A stretch of 64,000 nt of DNA from CAYVIB01 sp964451365 (GCA_964451365.1 CAYVIB010000001.1:248001-312000), one strand, 5' to 3'; numbered from the stretch's first letter, positions 25,948-35,166 are shown. Notes: generated by a model not told the origin, from the sequence alone. Made by a program: numbers and translations.

Positions 25948-26509
25948 AGCATCGCGGACTTCGGTAATTGGGATTGCACGAGATGGAGTTCAGGTGACGG
26001 AGAGCGTCCGGACTTTATAATCGTTATGCTCGTCCTGCACTGATGTCTGTAACGGTACTGCCTGTAACGATAGGGCGCGATCCGCGGGTTGGAAAACCTG
26101 GGTTATCTAACCGGCGCAAGTGTGAGCATGTTTTAAACAGGCCCCAGCCGCTGTTTTCTTACAACCGCGAACGCGGAACGAGTGCCATCATAGGGGATTG
26201 ACTGATGACATTCAACTTGCTCAAAAGGCGAATTACCCTTCCCGGGCCATGGTGTCGAATGGCGTCTGAACCTGCAACGGAGTCTGATGTCCAACCGGCG
26301 GTTGCTATTGATACGGACGCCTGTCAGCACTGTTCGCCTCTGTCAGTGCTGTTCGTCATAGTACCTGGTTATGTTATTCTCACATTTACATTGTGGATAT
26401 CGGTGATTCCTTACTTTTTCCAAATTTCCGGCGCAATTTCTCCTTCGCCACAGGGTAGACTGGCCATTACTCGGCCTGAATTACAGATTTTCAAGAAGAA
26501 ATAAGCTAA
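25948..26509 (+). other. Intergenic region between the giant kinase and the ABC transporter
   Basis: 562 bases that separate divergent transcripts, so promoters in both directions are expected. A 99-codon open frame (26205-26504) includes one hydrophobic stretch and ends six bases before the ATPase gene, but it has no recognisable family; it is not called as a gene. No clear terminators or repeats. Confidence 0.5.
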
Positions 26510-27214
26510 ATGATAAATATTAAAGGGCTTCACAAGTCATACCGGATGGGCAGTAACGCCCTCCATGTTCTTAAGGGAATCGACTTCAATGTGGAAAAAG
26601 GGGAACTGGTGGCGATTATGGGGTCCTCCGGTTCGGGCAAATCCACGTTACTGAATATCATTGGCATGCTGGACGAAGCCGATGAAGGTGAGTACTTCCT
26701 CGACGGTGTTCCCATTAAAAATTTGAATGAGACGAAGGCGGCCAATTATCGCAACAAGTTTCTCGGCTTCGTGTTCCAGTCGTTCAACCTTATTAACTAC
26801 AAGTCCGCCGAGGAGAATGTGGCGCTGCCGCTTTACTATCAGCGCCTGCCCAGGAAAGAAAGAATTGCCCGGGCGCGACAGCATCTTGCCAGTGTGGGTC
26901 TGGCGAACTGGGCGGACCACCTCCCCAGCGAACTTTCCGGCGGTCAAAAACAGCGGGTCGCCATTGCCCGGGCAATGGCCGCCCAGCCGAAGGTGCTGCT
27001 CGCGGACGAGCCCACCGGCGCGCTGGATACCAAAACCTCTTACGAGGTAATGGCCCTGATCCAGGAACTGAATGACGAAGGCAATACCATTTTGATCGTG
27101 ACCCACGAGCCGGACATCGCCGATATGTGCAAACGGGTGGTGCTGCTGAAGGACGGTGTTATTATCGAAGACAAAAAAGTCGACCAGGTCAGGGCAGGGG
27201 AGCCTCATGTTTAG
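26510..27214 (+). CDS. ABC transporter ATP-binding protein, MacB/LolD type
   Basis: A 234-residue ABC ATPase with Walker A GSSGSGKST (about residues 39-47), the Q-loop FVFQSFNL, the signature LSGGQKQRVAIARAM, Walker B VLLADEPTGALD and the switch His in IVTHEPD. This is the LolD/MacB/FtsE class, which drives mechanotransmission-type exporters rather than channels. It starts the four-gene set ATPase, permease, permease, membrane fusion protein. Its 3' end overlaps the first permease gene by eight bases, so translation is coupled. The substrate is unknown; candidates are antimicrobial peptides, lipoproteins or small molecules. Confidence 0.93.
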   Translation: MINIKGLHKSYRMGSNALHVLKGIDFNVEKGELVAIMGSSGSGKSTLLNIIGMLDEADEGEYFLDGVPIKNLNETKAANYRNKFLGFVFQSFNLINYKSAEENVALPLYYQRLPRKERIARARQHLASVGLANWADHLPSELSGGQKQRVAIARAMAAQPKVLLADEPTGALDTKTSYEVMALIQELNDEGNTILIVTHEPDIADMCKRVVLLKDGVIIEDKKVDQVRAGEPHV

Positions 27215-28436
27215 CAGCGACCGCTGGCAGGAAATTTTCGAGACCATTAAAAAGAATAAGCTACGGACCTTCCTGTCCGGGTTTACCGTCGCGCTGGGCA
27301 TTTTCATCTTCGTTATTTTGTTCGGGTTTGGCAACGGGTTGAAAAACGCCTTTCAGGAATTTTTCCTGGACGATGCAACCAATGTAATGTTTGTTTTTCC
27401 CGGCCGGACATCCATGCCTTACCGGGGGTATAAATCCAATCGGCAGGTGGAATTCAGGAACAGCGACTTACACGAAATAGAAAAAAATTTTTCGATGTTT
27501 ATCGAATACCTGTCCCCGCGCATTTATGGCAGTGCCACTGTCCGTTACGGCAATGAGTCCCACAGTTATAACACCCGCGCGGTCGGTCCGGCACACCAGT
27601 TCGCAGAAAGAACAGTGCTGATGAAAGGTCGTTACCTGAACGCGGATGACATTAACAATAAAACCAAATACGCGGTTGTCGGTCGGCTGGTGGAACAGGA
27701 CCTGTTCGGTAATCGCAGCGCGCTGGGCAAACACATCGATATGAACGGCAGCATGTTCAAGGTGGTGGGGGTGTTTCAGGACAGCGGTGGAGACGAAGAG
27801 GAGCGGCATATCTACCTGCCGTACACGACCAAGCAGTTAATGGAAAAAAACAACGACAAGATTCATCAGATACTGGTGGCCTTCAAACCTCAGATCGGTT
27901 TTGTCGGGGCGATGATTTTCCAGGGCAAGCTGGAAAAATTCCTCAAGGACAAGCACAACGTCAGCCCGGAAGACCGCAGCGGTATATTCGTTCGCAATGT
28001 TGCCGGCGAGTTTCGGCAGAATCAGCAGTTCGCCAACGTGCTGCAGTTGATTGTGACTTTCGTGGGGCTCGGCACGTTGATGGCCGGCATTATCGGTATC
28101 AGCAATATTATGGTTTTTGTGGTGAAGGAACGCACCAAGGAATTGGGCATACGCAAGGCGCTTGGCGCTACTCCGGGCGATGTGGTCGGTATGATTCTGC
28201 AGGAATCCATTTTTATCACCACCGTTGCCGGCTATGTGGGGCTGATTATCGGTGTGCTGATACTGAACTCCGTCGGCCTCCGTCTCGAGGAATATTTTAT
28301 CAAGGACCCGTATATCAATGTCGGCACGGCGGCGTTCGCCACGCTGGTATTGATTCTGTTTGGCGCGGTCGCGGGATACGTGCCGGCAAAACGCGCGGCG
28401 AGCATCAAGCCTATCGTGGCATTGAGGGACGAATAA
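27207..28436 (+). CDS. MacB-like ABC permease 1 (MacB_PCD-FtsX)
   Basis: A 409-residue permease with one N-terminal membrane helix (LRTFLSGFTVALGIFIFVILFGF), a large periplasmic MacB_PCD domain (about 45-280) and a FtsX domain of three helices (IVTFVGLGTLMAGIIGISNIMVFVVKERTKELGIRKALGATPGDVVGMILQESIF). The KERTKELGIRKALGATP coupling motif is standard. The start MFSSDRWQEIFETIKKNKLRTFLSG is of a style common in Bacteroidota transporters. The ATG at 27207 has AGGGCAGGGGAG upstream and overlaps the ATPase gene. It is followed by a second, related permease, so the transporter is probably a heterodimer. Confidence 0.9.
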   Translation: MFSSDRWQEIFETIKKNKLRTFLSGFTVALGIFIFVILFGFGNGLKNAFQEFFLDDATNVMFVFPGRTSMPYRGYKSNRQVEFRNSDLHEIEKNFSMFIEYLSPRIYGSATVRYGNESHSYNTRAVGPAHQFAERTVLMKGRYLNADDINNKTKYAVVGRLVEQDLFGNRSALGKHIDMNGSMFKVVGVFQDSGGDEEERHIYLPYTTKQLMEKNNDKIHQILVAFKPQIGFVGAMIFQGKLEKFLKDKHNVSPEDRSGIFVRNVAGEFRQNQQFANVLQLIVTFVGLGTLMAGIIGISNIMVFVVKERTKELGIRKALGATPGDVVGMILQESIFITTVAGYVGLIIGVLILNSVGLRLEEYFIKDPYINVGTAAFATLVLILFGAVAGYVPAKRAASIKPIVALRDE

Positions 28437-28437
28437 C

Positions 28438-29703
28438 ATGAGGTTGATATTCAGCATCGACACATGGCAGGAAATCTTCAGCTCTATCGGCAAGAACAAG
28501 GGACGAACCATCATTACCGTGATAGGCGTGCTGTGGGGAATATTTATTTATATCACTTTATCCGGCGCGGCGAAGGGGCTGGATCACGGCTTTGAAAGGG
28601 AGTTTGAGGATGTGGCGATAAACAGTATGTTTATCTGGGCGGAACATACCAGTCTTCCCTACGCGGGATACAAAACCGGCCGCTGGCCACAGCTTAAATT
28701 GTCGGATGTGGAAATTTTGAAAAACCGCGTACCGGAAATTGAATACATTGCTCCGCGAAATGTAAAAGGCATGTGGGGTGTGCCGCCGGCCAACGTCGTC
28801 AATGGACAGAAAAGTGGCGAATACAATATCTATGGCGATTTTCCGGTATTGGTGAAAATTGCGGCGAAAAAGATTTATGATGGCGGACGTTTTTTGAATG
28901 AGTCCGACATTGAGCACGCGAGAAAGGTGGCGGTTATCGGCGAGCGGACCCAAAAGGAGTTATTTGAAAAGGACGAAAATCCCATCGGCCGCTACATTCG
29001 GGTAGACGGCGTGTTTTTTAAAGTGATCGGTGTGCACAAGTACGTTCCCGGCGGTGGATTTGAGACCGACGGCGATATTTACATCCCGTTTACCACTTAC
29101 CAGAAACTCTATAACACCGGAGAGGAAGTGGGCTGGTTTGCACTCGCGGCGTACGACAATGCCGATGTGATCCAGGCGGAGAAGGACGTAAAGGCGACGC
29201 TTAAACGGATTCATCGCGTTTCTCCCTATGACGAGCGGGCATTCGGCTCGTTCAACCTGGGGGAAATGTTTAACCGGATCATGGGCTTTTCCCGGGGAAT
29301 GACTTTCCTGTCCATTATCGTCGGTGTTGCCACGATTCTGGCGGGTGTCATCGGCATCGGCAATATTCTGTTGATTGCCGTCAAGGAGCGTACGCGGGAG
29401 CTGGGTATTCGACGGGCATTGGGCGCGACGCCCGGCGAAGTGCGGGGCCAGATTATTCTGGAGTCCGTGTTCCTCACGTTGACCGCTGGAATTCTGGGCA
29501 TCGTGCTGGGCGCGCTGGCGTTATATGGAATCGACGCCGCCACCCAGAACCTGGAAAATTTTCCCTATACCAATCCCACGGTGCCAATTCCCTATGTGCT
29601 GGGTTCGCTGGTGATTATGGTGGTACTGGGTACGCTTATCGGGCTCATTCCTGCTCAACGGGCGGTGAGTATCAAGCCCATCGATGCGTTGCGGGAAGAA
29701 TAA
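28438..29703 (+). CDS. MacB-like ABC permease 2 (MacB_PCD-FtsX)
   Basis: A 421-residue paralogue of the preceding permease with the same layout: N-terminal helix (GRTIITVIGVLWGIFIYITLSG), periplasmic MacB_PCD domain, and a FtsX domain with VGVATILAGVIGIGNILLIAVKERTRELGIRRALGATPGEVRGQIILESVF. Its opening, MRLIFSIDTWQEIFSSIGKNK, again contains the DTWQEIF motif. It starts one base after the stop of the first permease. The two permeases are clearly different in sequence, so they are not a recent duplication. Confidence 0.9.
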   Translation: MRLIFSIDTWQEIFSSIGKNKGRTIITVIGVLWGIFIYITLSGAAKGLDHGFEREFEDVAINSMFIWAEHTSLPYAGYKTGRWPQLKLSDVEILKNRVPEIEYIAPRNVKGMWGVPPANVVNGQKSGEYNIYGDFPVLVKIAAKKIYDGGRFLNESDIEHARKVAVIGERTQKELFEKDENPIGRYIRVDGVFFKVIGVHKYVPGGGFETDGDIYIPFTTYQKLYNTGEEVGWFALAAYDNADVIQAEKDVKATLKRIHRVSPYDERAFGSFNLGEMFNRIMGFSRGMTFLSIIVGVATILAGVIGIGNILLIAVKERTRELGIRRALGATPGEVRGQIILESVFLTLTAGILGIVLGALALYGIDAATQNLENFPYTNPTVPIPYVLGSLVIMVVLGTLIGLIPAQRAVSIKPIDALREE

Positions 29704-29732
29704 TTCACTTAACCACGACAAATGAAAATACA

Positions 29733-30854
29733 ATGAGTAAAGCTATTAAAATTGCACTGATTATTGTGGCGGTCGCCGGCGTTGGGTTTGCCACTGCCTT
29801 CTTCGTCAAGTCCAACAGTAAAGCGGTTGAAAATTTCGAAACCGAAACACCTTTTGTTGCCACCATCGAAAGGAAAACCGTGGCCACCGGAAAAGTGGTG
29901 CCGGAAGTCGAGGTGGAAATCAAGCCGCAGCTATCCGGAATTCTGGATGAGCTGTTCGTTGAGGAAGGGGACCTGATAAAAACCGGTGACTTAATCGCAA
30001 AGATCCGTGTGGTACCCAACGAGTCGGCACTCAACCTGGCCAGGGGTAATGTGAGAAACGCGGAAATCGTGCTCGATAACGCCGAACTGGAATTCGAGCG
30101 CAGCCAGGCCCTGCACGAGAAGGGCCTTATCTCCGACCAGTCCTTCAACAACGCGCAATTGGTTTACTCCCAGGCGAAGCAAAACCTGGTCAACGCCCAG
30201 AATGATTTGCGGATCATCAAGGAAGGTACCGCGGGTGCCGGCACGACCAATACCGAAATCCGCGCGACGGTATCGGGCACCATCCTCGAAATTCCGATTG
30301 AAGAAGGCGATCAGGTAATTGAAAGCAACAACTTTAACCCCGGCACCACTATCGCCACCATCGCCGACCTGTCGAAAATGATCTTCGAGGGCAAGGTGGA
30401 CGAGGCGGACGTGGCAAAACTGGAAATTGGCATGCCGCTGACCATAAACCTGGCGGCCATTCCGAAAAGGGACTTTGATGCGAAGTTGCGCTTTATCGCA
30501 CCGAAGGGCACGGAGGAATCCGGCGCGGTGCAATTTACCATCAAGGGAGACGTGAGCCTTGACGAACATACTTTCGTTCGCGCCGGTTACAGCGCGAATG
30601 CCTCAATGGTGTTGGAGCGAAAAGAGGATGTGCTTGCAATCAAGGAAGTGCTGTTGCAATTCGATAAGGAAACGGAACAGCCTTATGTCGAGGTGCAGAC
30701 CGACGAGCAGAAGTTTGAGCGGCGGGATGTGAAGCTCGGCATTTCCGATGGTATCAAGGTGGAAATCCTGTCGGGCATCAATAAGGAAGACAAGATAAAA
30801 GTCTGGAATAAGACTGAACCCATGAAAATAGAAACCGGGGAAAATAACGCGTAA
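29733..30854 (+). CDS. Periplasmic membrane fusion protein (MacA/HlyD family)
   Basis: A 373-residue adaptor that would join the inner-membrane transporter to an outer-membrane channel. Parts: N-terminal membrane anchor (IKIALIIVAVAGVGFATAFFV), a biotinyl-lipoyl half (KTVATGKVVPEVEVEIKPQLSGILDELFVEEGDLIKTGDLIAKI), a helical hairpin (about 95-150, ALNLARGNVRNAEIVLDNAELEFERSQAL), the second lipoyl half (IRATVSGTILEIPIEEGDQVI) and a beta-barrel and membrane-proximal domain. No TolC-like gene is nearby, so a channel encoded elsewhere must be used. It ends the operon. Confidence 0.9.
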   Translation: MSKAIKIALIIVAVAGVGFATAFFVKSNSKAVENFETETPFVATIERKTVATGKVVPEVEVEIKPQLSGILDELFVEEGDLIKTGDLIAKIRVVPNESALNLARGNVRNAEIVLDNAELEFERSQALHEKGLISDQSFNNAQLVYSQAKQNLVNAQNDLRIIKEGTAGAGTTNTEIRATVSGTILEIPIEEGDQVIESNNFNPGTTIATIADLSKMIFEGKVDEADVAKLEIGMPLTINLAAIPKRDFDAKLRFIAPKGTEESGAVQFTIKGDVSLDEHTFVRAGYSANASMVLERKEDVLAIKEVLLQFDKETEQPYVEVQTDEQKFERRDVKLGISDGIKVEILSGINKEDKIKVWNKTEPMKIETGENNA

Positions 30855-31042
30855 CCAAATAAAAAATAAAATTAAACGCTTCATGTCGTGAGAATAAAAA
30901 GAGGAAGCCGCATTCGCGGTCTTCCCTTGGTGCGGCTCGCCGCCCGAATAAGGCAGCGCACTGAAAAGACCGTCTCCAGAATCCATAAGGATATGGTTAA
31001 GTTAACTTCAGGCCACAAGTCAGGAATTTGCGCTGAAAGCCT

Positions 31043-31310
31043 AGGGAGCCTCTGATTAAGTCCCTGTGGGTCTCTGCGCAACCTGGCGCGATGCGCTTTC
31101 AAGGCGGCAATCGCCGGCAATGGCCGTAACCCTTGGCAAGATTGCCAACGCTGAAAGTGCACGCTCCAGGCAGCGCCCTTCGGGGCTTACAGGAATTCTC
31201 GCTGGCGACGTTGCGCTCATTCACCGGACAACCAGCCCGACTCAATCGCGCGCCTTGCCAGCAAAATTCCTGTAAGCCAGAGGCCGCAGGGATTTAATCA
31301 GAGGTTCCCT
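31043..31310. mobile_element. 268-bp MITE-like element or insertion sequence remnant with ~33-bp terminal inverted repeats
   Basis: The two ends are imperfect inverted repeats: the left begins AGGGAGCCTCTGATTAAGTC and the right, read in reverse complement, begins AGGGAACCTCTGATTAAATC; the similarity continues for about 33 bases (31043-31075 against 31278-31310). A second inverted pair lies inside, GCTTACAGGAATTCTCGCTG against GCTTACAGGAATTTTGCTGG in reverse complement. No full transposase frame fits in 268 bp. No clear target duplication is seen at the flanks. This is most likely a non-autonomous element mobilised in trans, or an internally deleted insertion sequence. Confidence 0.75.
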
Positions 31311-31430
31311 GGGTCGCAAGCCGAGAGAGTGAACACGCTTGGGAGGGTTTTTTAGGACCCGGCCGATATGGAATGTCGGCTAAATACAGGCTGCTGCTTA
31401 CGCGTTATCGGCTTATCCGCCTCGTCGATG

Positions 31431-31465
31431 CAAAAAAAAGGCGTTCGCACTAAAGCTGAACGCCT
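31431..31465 (-). terminator. Rho-independent terminator of the OmpA-family gene
   Basis: On the minus strand, AGGCGTTC and GAACGCCT form an 8-bp stem with an 11-base loop, followed by eight T. It lies 38 bases after the stop of the OmpA-family gene and should end that transcript. Confidence 0.88.
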
Positions 31466-31503
31466 CAAGCTTTTTACCTTGGAGTAAAAAACGTGGATTG
31501 GGC

Positions 31504-32385
31504 CTAACGCCCCCGCTGAGCGACACTTTCGCCGTTGGTGGCGATAATAATTTCAACCCGTCGGTTTTCCAGTCGGCCCGCGGTAGTGTCGTTCGAGGCT
31601 ACAGGGAATTCCTCACCCATGCCTTCGGTGGATATGCGATCCGCCGATACGCCGGAGTCAATAAGCGCTTGCTTCACCGCATCGGCGCGCCGCTGGGAGA
31701 GTTCCTGGTTATAGTTCTCTTCACCCACACTGTCGGTGAAGCCTTCAATTTTAATTTTCTGGTCAGGGTAATCGGTAAGAAACTGCGCTATTTTGTCAAT
31801 TGTTCTTTCCGATCCCGCTTTGATATTGGCGCTGTCAAATTCGAACAGGATGTTGCCCGGTACCATTACCAGCCCCCGATCGGTTTGCTCGGTTTGCAAA
31901 TCCTGCAGTTCCCGCTCCAGCTCACTGGCGCGGGATGACATCTGCTCGGCCTGCAAGCGCATGGCCTCGGCGGCGGCCTGGGCGTTTTGCGCTTCCTCGG
32001 TACGTAGCCCCAGTAGCAAATCCTTGCGCCGCAGCTCAGCATTTTCCACCAGTTCCTGGGATTTGTTCATTACCGCGATTTCCTCGGCGATATCGATTTT
32101 CCGTTCCGCCAGGTAAAGCTGATGGGAAATCAGCTCCTCGTCAGCGTCCTCGTCAATCATGTTGCGAGCCTCGTCTACAGCGTCTTCAGCCTCGTCGACG
32201 GCAACCGCGGCGTACTGTTCCATTTCGCTGTTGCTCTTCAAGCTCGCCAATTCGTTCTCCAGGTTATCCACGCGTTGGGCATATTCCGATGTGGTGGCAC
32301 AACCTGAAAGCAGGACGACGATTGCAACAGTGCCTAATGCAACAGGGCTTAATGCAACAGGGCTCCAAATTGTTGATCTGAACAT
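31504..32385 (-). CDS. OmpA-family outer-membrane lipoprotein with coiled coil
   Basis: A 293-residue lipoprotein: signal peptide with lipobox LLSGC (Cys29), a long acidic and alanine-rich helical region (about 35-165, NLENELASLKS ... LEAEQMSSRASELERELQDLQ-like heptads), and a C-terminal OmpA domain (about 175-290) with GNILFEFDSANIKAGSERTIDKIAQFL, IEGFTDSVGEENYNQELSQRRADAVKQALIDSGV and NRRVEIII. The OmpA domain binds peptidoglycan. It follows the DUF4398 gene, a common pairing, and ends at a terminator. The signal peptide contains a 15-bp tandem repeat giving SPVAL twice. Confidence 0.92.
   Translation of the reverse strand: MFRSTIWSPVALSPVALGTVAIVVLLSGCATTSEYAQRVDNLENELASLKSNSEMEQYAAVAVDEAEDAVDEARNMIDEDADEELISHQLYLAERKIDIAEEIAVMNKSQELVENAELRRKDLLLGLRTEEAQNAQAAAEAMRLQAEQMSSRASELERELQDLQTEQTDRGLVMVPGNILFEFDSANIKAGSERTIDKIAQFLTDYPDQKIKIEGFTDSVGEENYNQELSQRRADAVKQALIDSGVSADRISTEGMGEEFPVASNDTTAGRLENRRVEIIIATNGESVAQRGR
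32321..32365 (-). repeat. 15-bp tandem repeat (3 units) in the OmpA-family signal peptide
   Basis: Three in-frame 15-base units similar to GCCCTGTTGCATTAA (minus strand) encode SPVAL, SPVAL and GTVAI in the hydrophobic core of the signal peptide. Two units differ by a single base; the third has more changes. Confidence 0.88.
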
Positions 32386-32441
32386 GACTCACTCCTCTTG
32401 TCTGATTTATAGGGACAACCTTCTAATCCAGTAGAGCTTGA

Positions 32442-32807
32442 TCAGTAGGTTCCGGCCTCCTGTTCAAGGGTTTGCAGGTCCTGTTCGATAGCCTGCGCCG
32501 CCAGTTGTGCCTCTTCTGCATTGGTTTTTACGCTTGCGTACTCCGCATCGATAATTGCTTTTTCAAGTAAGAGTCTTGCTTCCCGATAATCTTCCTTGTC
32601 CATCGCATCTTCCGCGTTTCGAAAATGTTCCCGGGCATCATTCAAGGCCACGGGTGCGTGTTCACTTGCCCCCATGCTTTCCGCCTGTGTAATGGAGGAT
32701 TCCGCCTTGGATACCAAACTGGTTGGAGCCTGTTCCACTGTTGTACAAGCACACAGCAGTAGTAGCGAACCTACGAAAGTCGAATGTCGTAAAATCTGCT
32801 TGGCCAT
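32442..32807 (-). CDS. DUF4398 lipoprotein
   Basis: A 121-residue lipoprotein with a signal peptide ending LLLLCAC (lipidation Cys) and an all-helical mature part with AESSITQAESMGASEHAPVALNDAREHFRNAEDAMDKEDYREARLLLEKAIIDAEYA. The APVALNDAREHFRNAEDAMDKEDYREARLLLEKA pattern is characteristic of DUF4398, a family of unknown function that is often next to OmpA-domain lipoproteins, as here. It is the upstream gene of this two-gene operon. Confidence 0.88.
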   Translation of the reverse strand: MAKQILRHSTFVGSLLLLCACTTVEQAPTSLVSKAESSITQAESMGASEHAPVALNDAREHFRNAEDAMDKEDYREARLLLEKAIIDAEYASVKTNAEEAQLAAQAIEQDLQTLEQEAGTY

Positions 32808-33562
32808 TGTTCTCTCCTGTTTGTAAAAACTGCAATATCGGGTAATTGTTGCAGTGCGAAATAGCGTCGTTTCGGGATTACCGCAAAAAATCCATGTCGA
32901 TTTCGATATTAACCACCATTGGCAATAAAGATGGCAATAAAGATGCCAGGCTTACCCCTGGCTAACAGTTGCGGCACTGCCGTTACAAAAAGATGCCGGG
33001 TGTACTCGCCCCGGGAGGAAAATGTGGCGCCTTAATCCAAATCGTTAGTGGAGCGTTATTCATCTTTTTGATGTGCACGGATTTTCAATGGGTTTGAAAA
33101 AAAGCGGGTATTCATTCCATTTAATCTCAGTAAAGAAAAAAATTTTTTCTTTCCGTCGTGGACGGTTAAACCAAAATGAGCGTTAACAATGCAAACTGTT
33201 TTGGTTTTAACGAGACATTGACCCTACAAAAGCGATTGGTATGTGGATTGCTGTAATCGGCATTCATGCACGCGGTTAAAACGGGCATGAGAAAAGGAAG
33301 GCCGGGAGTTAAGGTACCGGTGAGGGACGAGCAATGGATAGCTTATGGCCATGGAAATTGGCGAGATTCCAAGGGACTGTGACCTGGTGCCAGGGAGGAC
33401 GAACATGGAGGTAAAATGACGCGGCAGGTAGTGGGGCCTCACGCAATCAGGGTGAAATTTTGATTCCTGCTTTTTAAGCGGGAGTCAAAATCTCAAACGG
33501 TGTCAGGGATGACATGCAAGGATGCATCTCCTTTGCTTTTAATCTTTTGGCTGGTGCTCCGG
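32808..33562 (+). other. 755-bp region without a gene, with short repeats
   Basis: No frame here resembles a protein. It contains a 12-base direct duplication (GGCAATAAAGAT twice, 32921-32944), an AT-rich area near 33120-33160, and a 28-base sequence (33500-33527) that recurs with three mismatches at 41735-41762. The promoter of the DUF4398-OmpA operon should be near 32820-32900. Confidence 0.5.
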
Positions 33563-34132
33563 CTATTTGACGTCTCTTACCAGGCGAATCGTTTTCGTCG
33601 CCGTGCGAAGATCGTATGTGGGGGCACCGTTGGCGAAGTCGACGTACCATGAGTAGTGGGTGTAAAAATTGTAAGGTGAGGATGTCCAAACGTGCGATGA
33701 GGGTGTGTTGGGAAATACCTCCGTGTTGACCGCCGGATTGGCACACTGCAGTTCGATCAGTGTACTCAGTTCGCGAACGTTGGGCAGGCGCCAGTCCTTG
33801 TAACCATCAATACCGATATCCGCATTGATTTTCCCCGGGTACTGTAAAGCCTCTCCCCAGTGCGCCTGTATGGGTTTTCCGTCGCCGCACATTTCCCCGC
33901 TGGTTCCTTCAATGCAGGTTCGCCACATCAGGCCGGTTTGCCTGTCAACAACCGGCCCCCCCGGCATTTTAATAAAGCGTGAAGACGGCGTGGTGGAGGG
34001 AATATTTTGCGGCTGGCAAATCTGTTGTTCCAGGGCCTGCGGCTCGAAAATGGGCTGTTTTGCCGTCGACTGGGCAAATGCCGTATGCAAAAGCCCTGTT
34101 AAAACCAACAATAAAAAAATCTTGTTTTGCAT
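33563..34132 (-). CDS. Exported DUF1566 (Lcl C-terminal-like) protein
   Basis: A 189-residue exported protein: signal peptide MQNKIFLLLVLTGLLHTAFA followed by a DUF1566 domain with PGGPVVDRQTGLMWRTCIEG, GYKDWRLPNVRELSTLIELQCANPAVNTEVFPNTPSSHVWTSSPY and a final TKTIRLVRD. The LMW, DWRLPNVREL, WTSS and RLVR elements define the family, a C-type-lectin-like fold found in many secreted bacterial proteins and used for adhesion in some. It begins two bases after the stop of the preceding DUF1566 lipoprotein and is the last gene of the operon that begins with the CBM2-dehydrogenase. Confidence 0.88.
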   Translation of the reverse strand: MQNKIFLLLVLTGLLHTAFAQSTAKQPIFEPQALEQQICQPQNIPSTTPSSRFIKMPGGPVVDRQTGLMWRTCIEGTSGEMCGDGKPIQAHWGEALQYPGKINADIGIDGYKDWRLPNVRELSTLIELQCANPAVNTEVFPNTPSSHVWTSSPYNFYTHYSWYVDFANGAPTYDLRTATKTIRLVRDVK

Positions 34133-34134
34133 AA

Positions 34135-35076
34135 TCAGTTCATCGGTCTGCTGTTTCGAACCAGGCGTACGGGGCGTCCGTTGGTGCGTTGCATCGGCGC
34201 GGAAAAACCGAATTCAAAACTTACCGCCCAGGCGGTTTGCTGAAGCCCTGCGGTGGCGGAGTTACTCCAGTAAAGCTGGTTTTGGGTGTTAGGGAAATAA
34301 TTTGGCTCAATGGCCGGTGACGTGCGGCCAAAATTAACCAGGCTTTCCAGTTCCGGTTTCGTCGGTACCCGCCAATCGTGAAAGCCGCACAGGCCCTGTT
34401 TGTTAACCCGGCTGGCGAACTCTTCGATGTTGCAATATGTCATCGGCTGGCCCTGCACATAGCCGGTGCACTGGTTAAAGCGATCATTCCAGTCTCCGAT
34501 AGCGCCGCCGTTTTCCATCGTATTCGAGTTGTACCAGGTGAACAGGTCGTCCGCGTCGTGCAGTCCTCGATTGCCGTAAACACCGTCCGCGGGTTGTTTT
34601 ACTTCCCACATCAGGCCGGTGACTTTGTCCAAAACGCAATCCCAGTGCTCTTCATTTGTGGCCAGGCGCTCACCGAGGTAATTAATTTTCTGGTAGGTAA
34701 AGCCGGCGGTGCCATCGCTGTCGTTATTGGCCACAACATCGCGGCCGCGGGTGCAATCCTGCTGCGGGAGAATTTCACCTTCAAAATTTACACCTTCCTC
34801 AAGCTGGTCCCGATTTATTTCGGCGCTGCACTCGGGGTTGATGTCCTTGGGATAATCGGCGCCGAAGGTGATACCGGTATCGTTAAGATCCGGATAGGAA
34901 GCGGGAAGCTGTGGCTTCGGTTGTTCTGATGTTGTCTGTGTTTCCTGTGCCGCTGGTACTTCGGTTTTTTCCGAACAGGCTGTAGTGAAAAAACAGCCGG
35001 CCAGAACCAGTGGGAGAATACGGAATCTGATACGCCTGTTGGTTTTACTAATTGTTTTTCTGGTTATGGTTGTCAT
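34135..35076 (-). CDS. DUF1566 lipoprotein
   Basis: A 313-residue lipoprotein. The signal peptide ends LPLVLAGC with Cys28 as lipidation site. A threonine/glutamine/proline-rich spacer follows, then a segment with several Cys (PECSAEINRD, LPQQDCTRGRDVV) and the DUF1566 region: KVTGLMWEVKQPADGVYGNRG, DWRVPTKPELESLVNFGRTSPAIEPNYFPNTQNQLYWSNSA and GRPVRLVRN. The ATG at 35076 is chosen because it opens the lipoprotein signal; a GTG further upstream lacks a ribosome binding site. It resembles its downstream neighbour in domain but is longer, and it likely sits on the outer membrane. Confidence 0.87.
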   Translation of the reverse strand: MTTITRKTISKTNRRIRFRILPLVLAGCFFTTACSEKTEVPAAQETQTTSEQPKPQLPASYPDLNDTGITFGADYPKDINPECSAEINRDQLEEGVNFEGEILPQQDCTRGRDVVANNDSDGTAGFTYQKINYLGERLATNEEHWDCVLDKVTGLMWEVKQPADGVYGNRGLHDADDLFTWYNSNTMENGGAIGDWNDRFNQCTGYVQGQPMTYCNIEEFASRVNKQGLCGFHDWRVPTKPELESLVNFGRTSPAIEPNYFPNTQNQLYWSNSATAGLQQTAWAVSFEFGFSAPMQRTNGRPVRLVRNSRPMN

Positions 35077-35166
35077 GCAGCTAAAACGTTTGCTGTTGAA
35101 AAAACGGCTGGACACCAGCTTGTGCCGGTATCCAGCGTCGGTTAAAACAATTTACCGATTAGGTTA

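Noticed and set aside
26205..26504. 99-codon open frame ending just before the ABC ATPase gene
   Set aside because: One hydrophobic stretch, but no family, weak ribosome binding site and composition like the surrounding intergenic DNA.
30902..30925. Hairpin after the membrane fusion protein gene as terminator
   Set aside because: Stem of eight with a bulge but no T tract; not strong enough to call.
31066..31275. Small frame inside the inverted-repeat element that might be a transposase fragment
   Set aside because: Too short and without a DDE or helix-turn-helix pattern; the element is better described by its ends.
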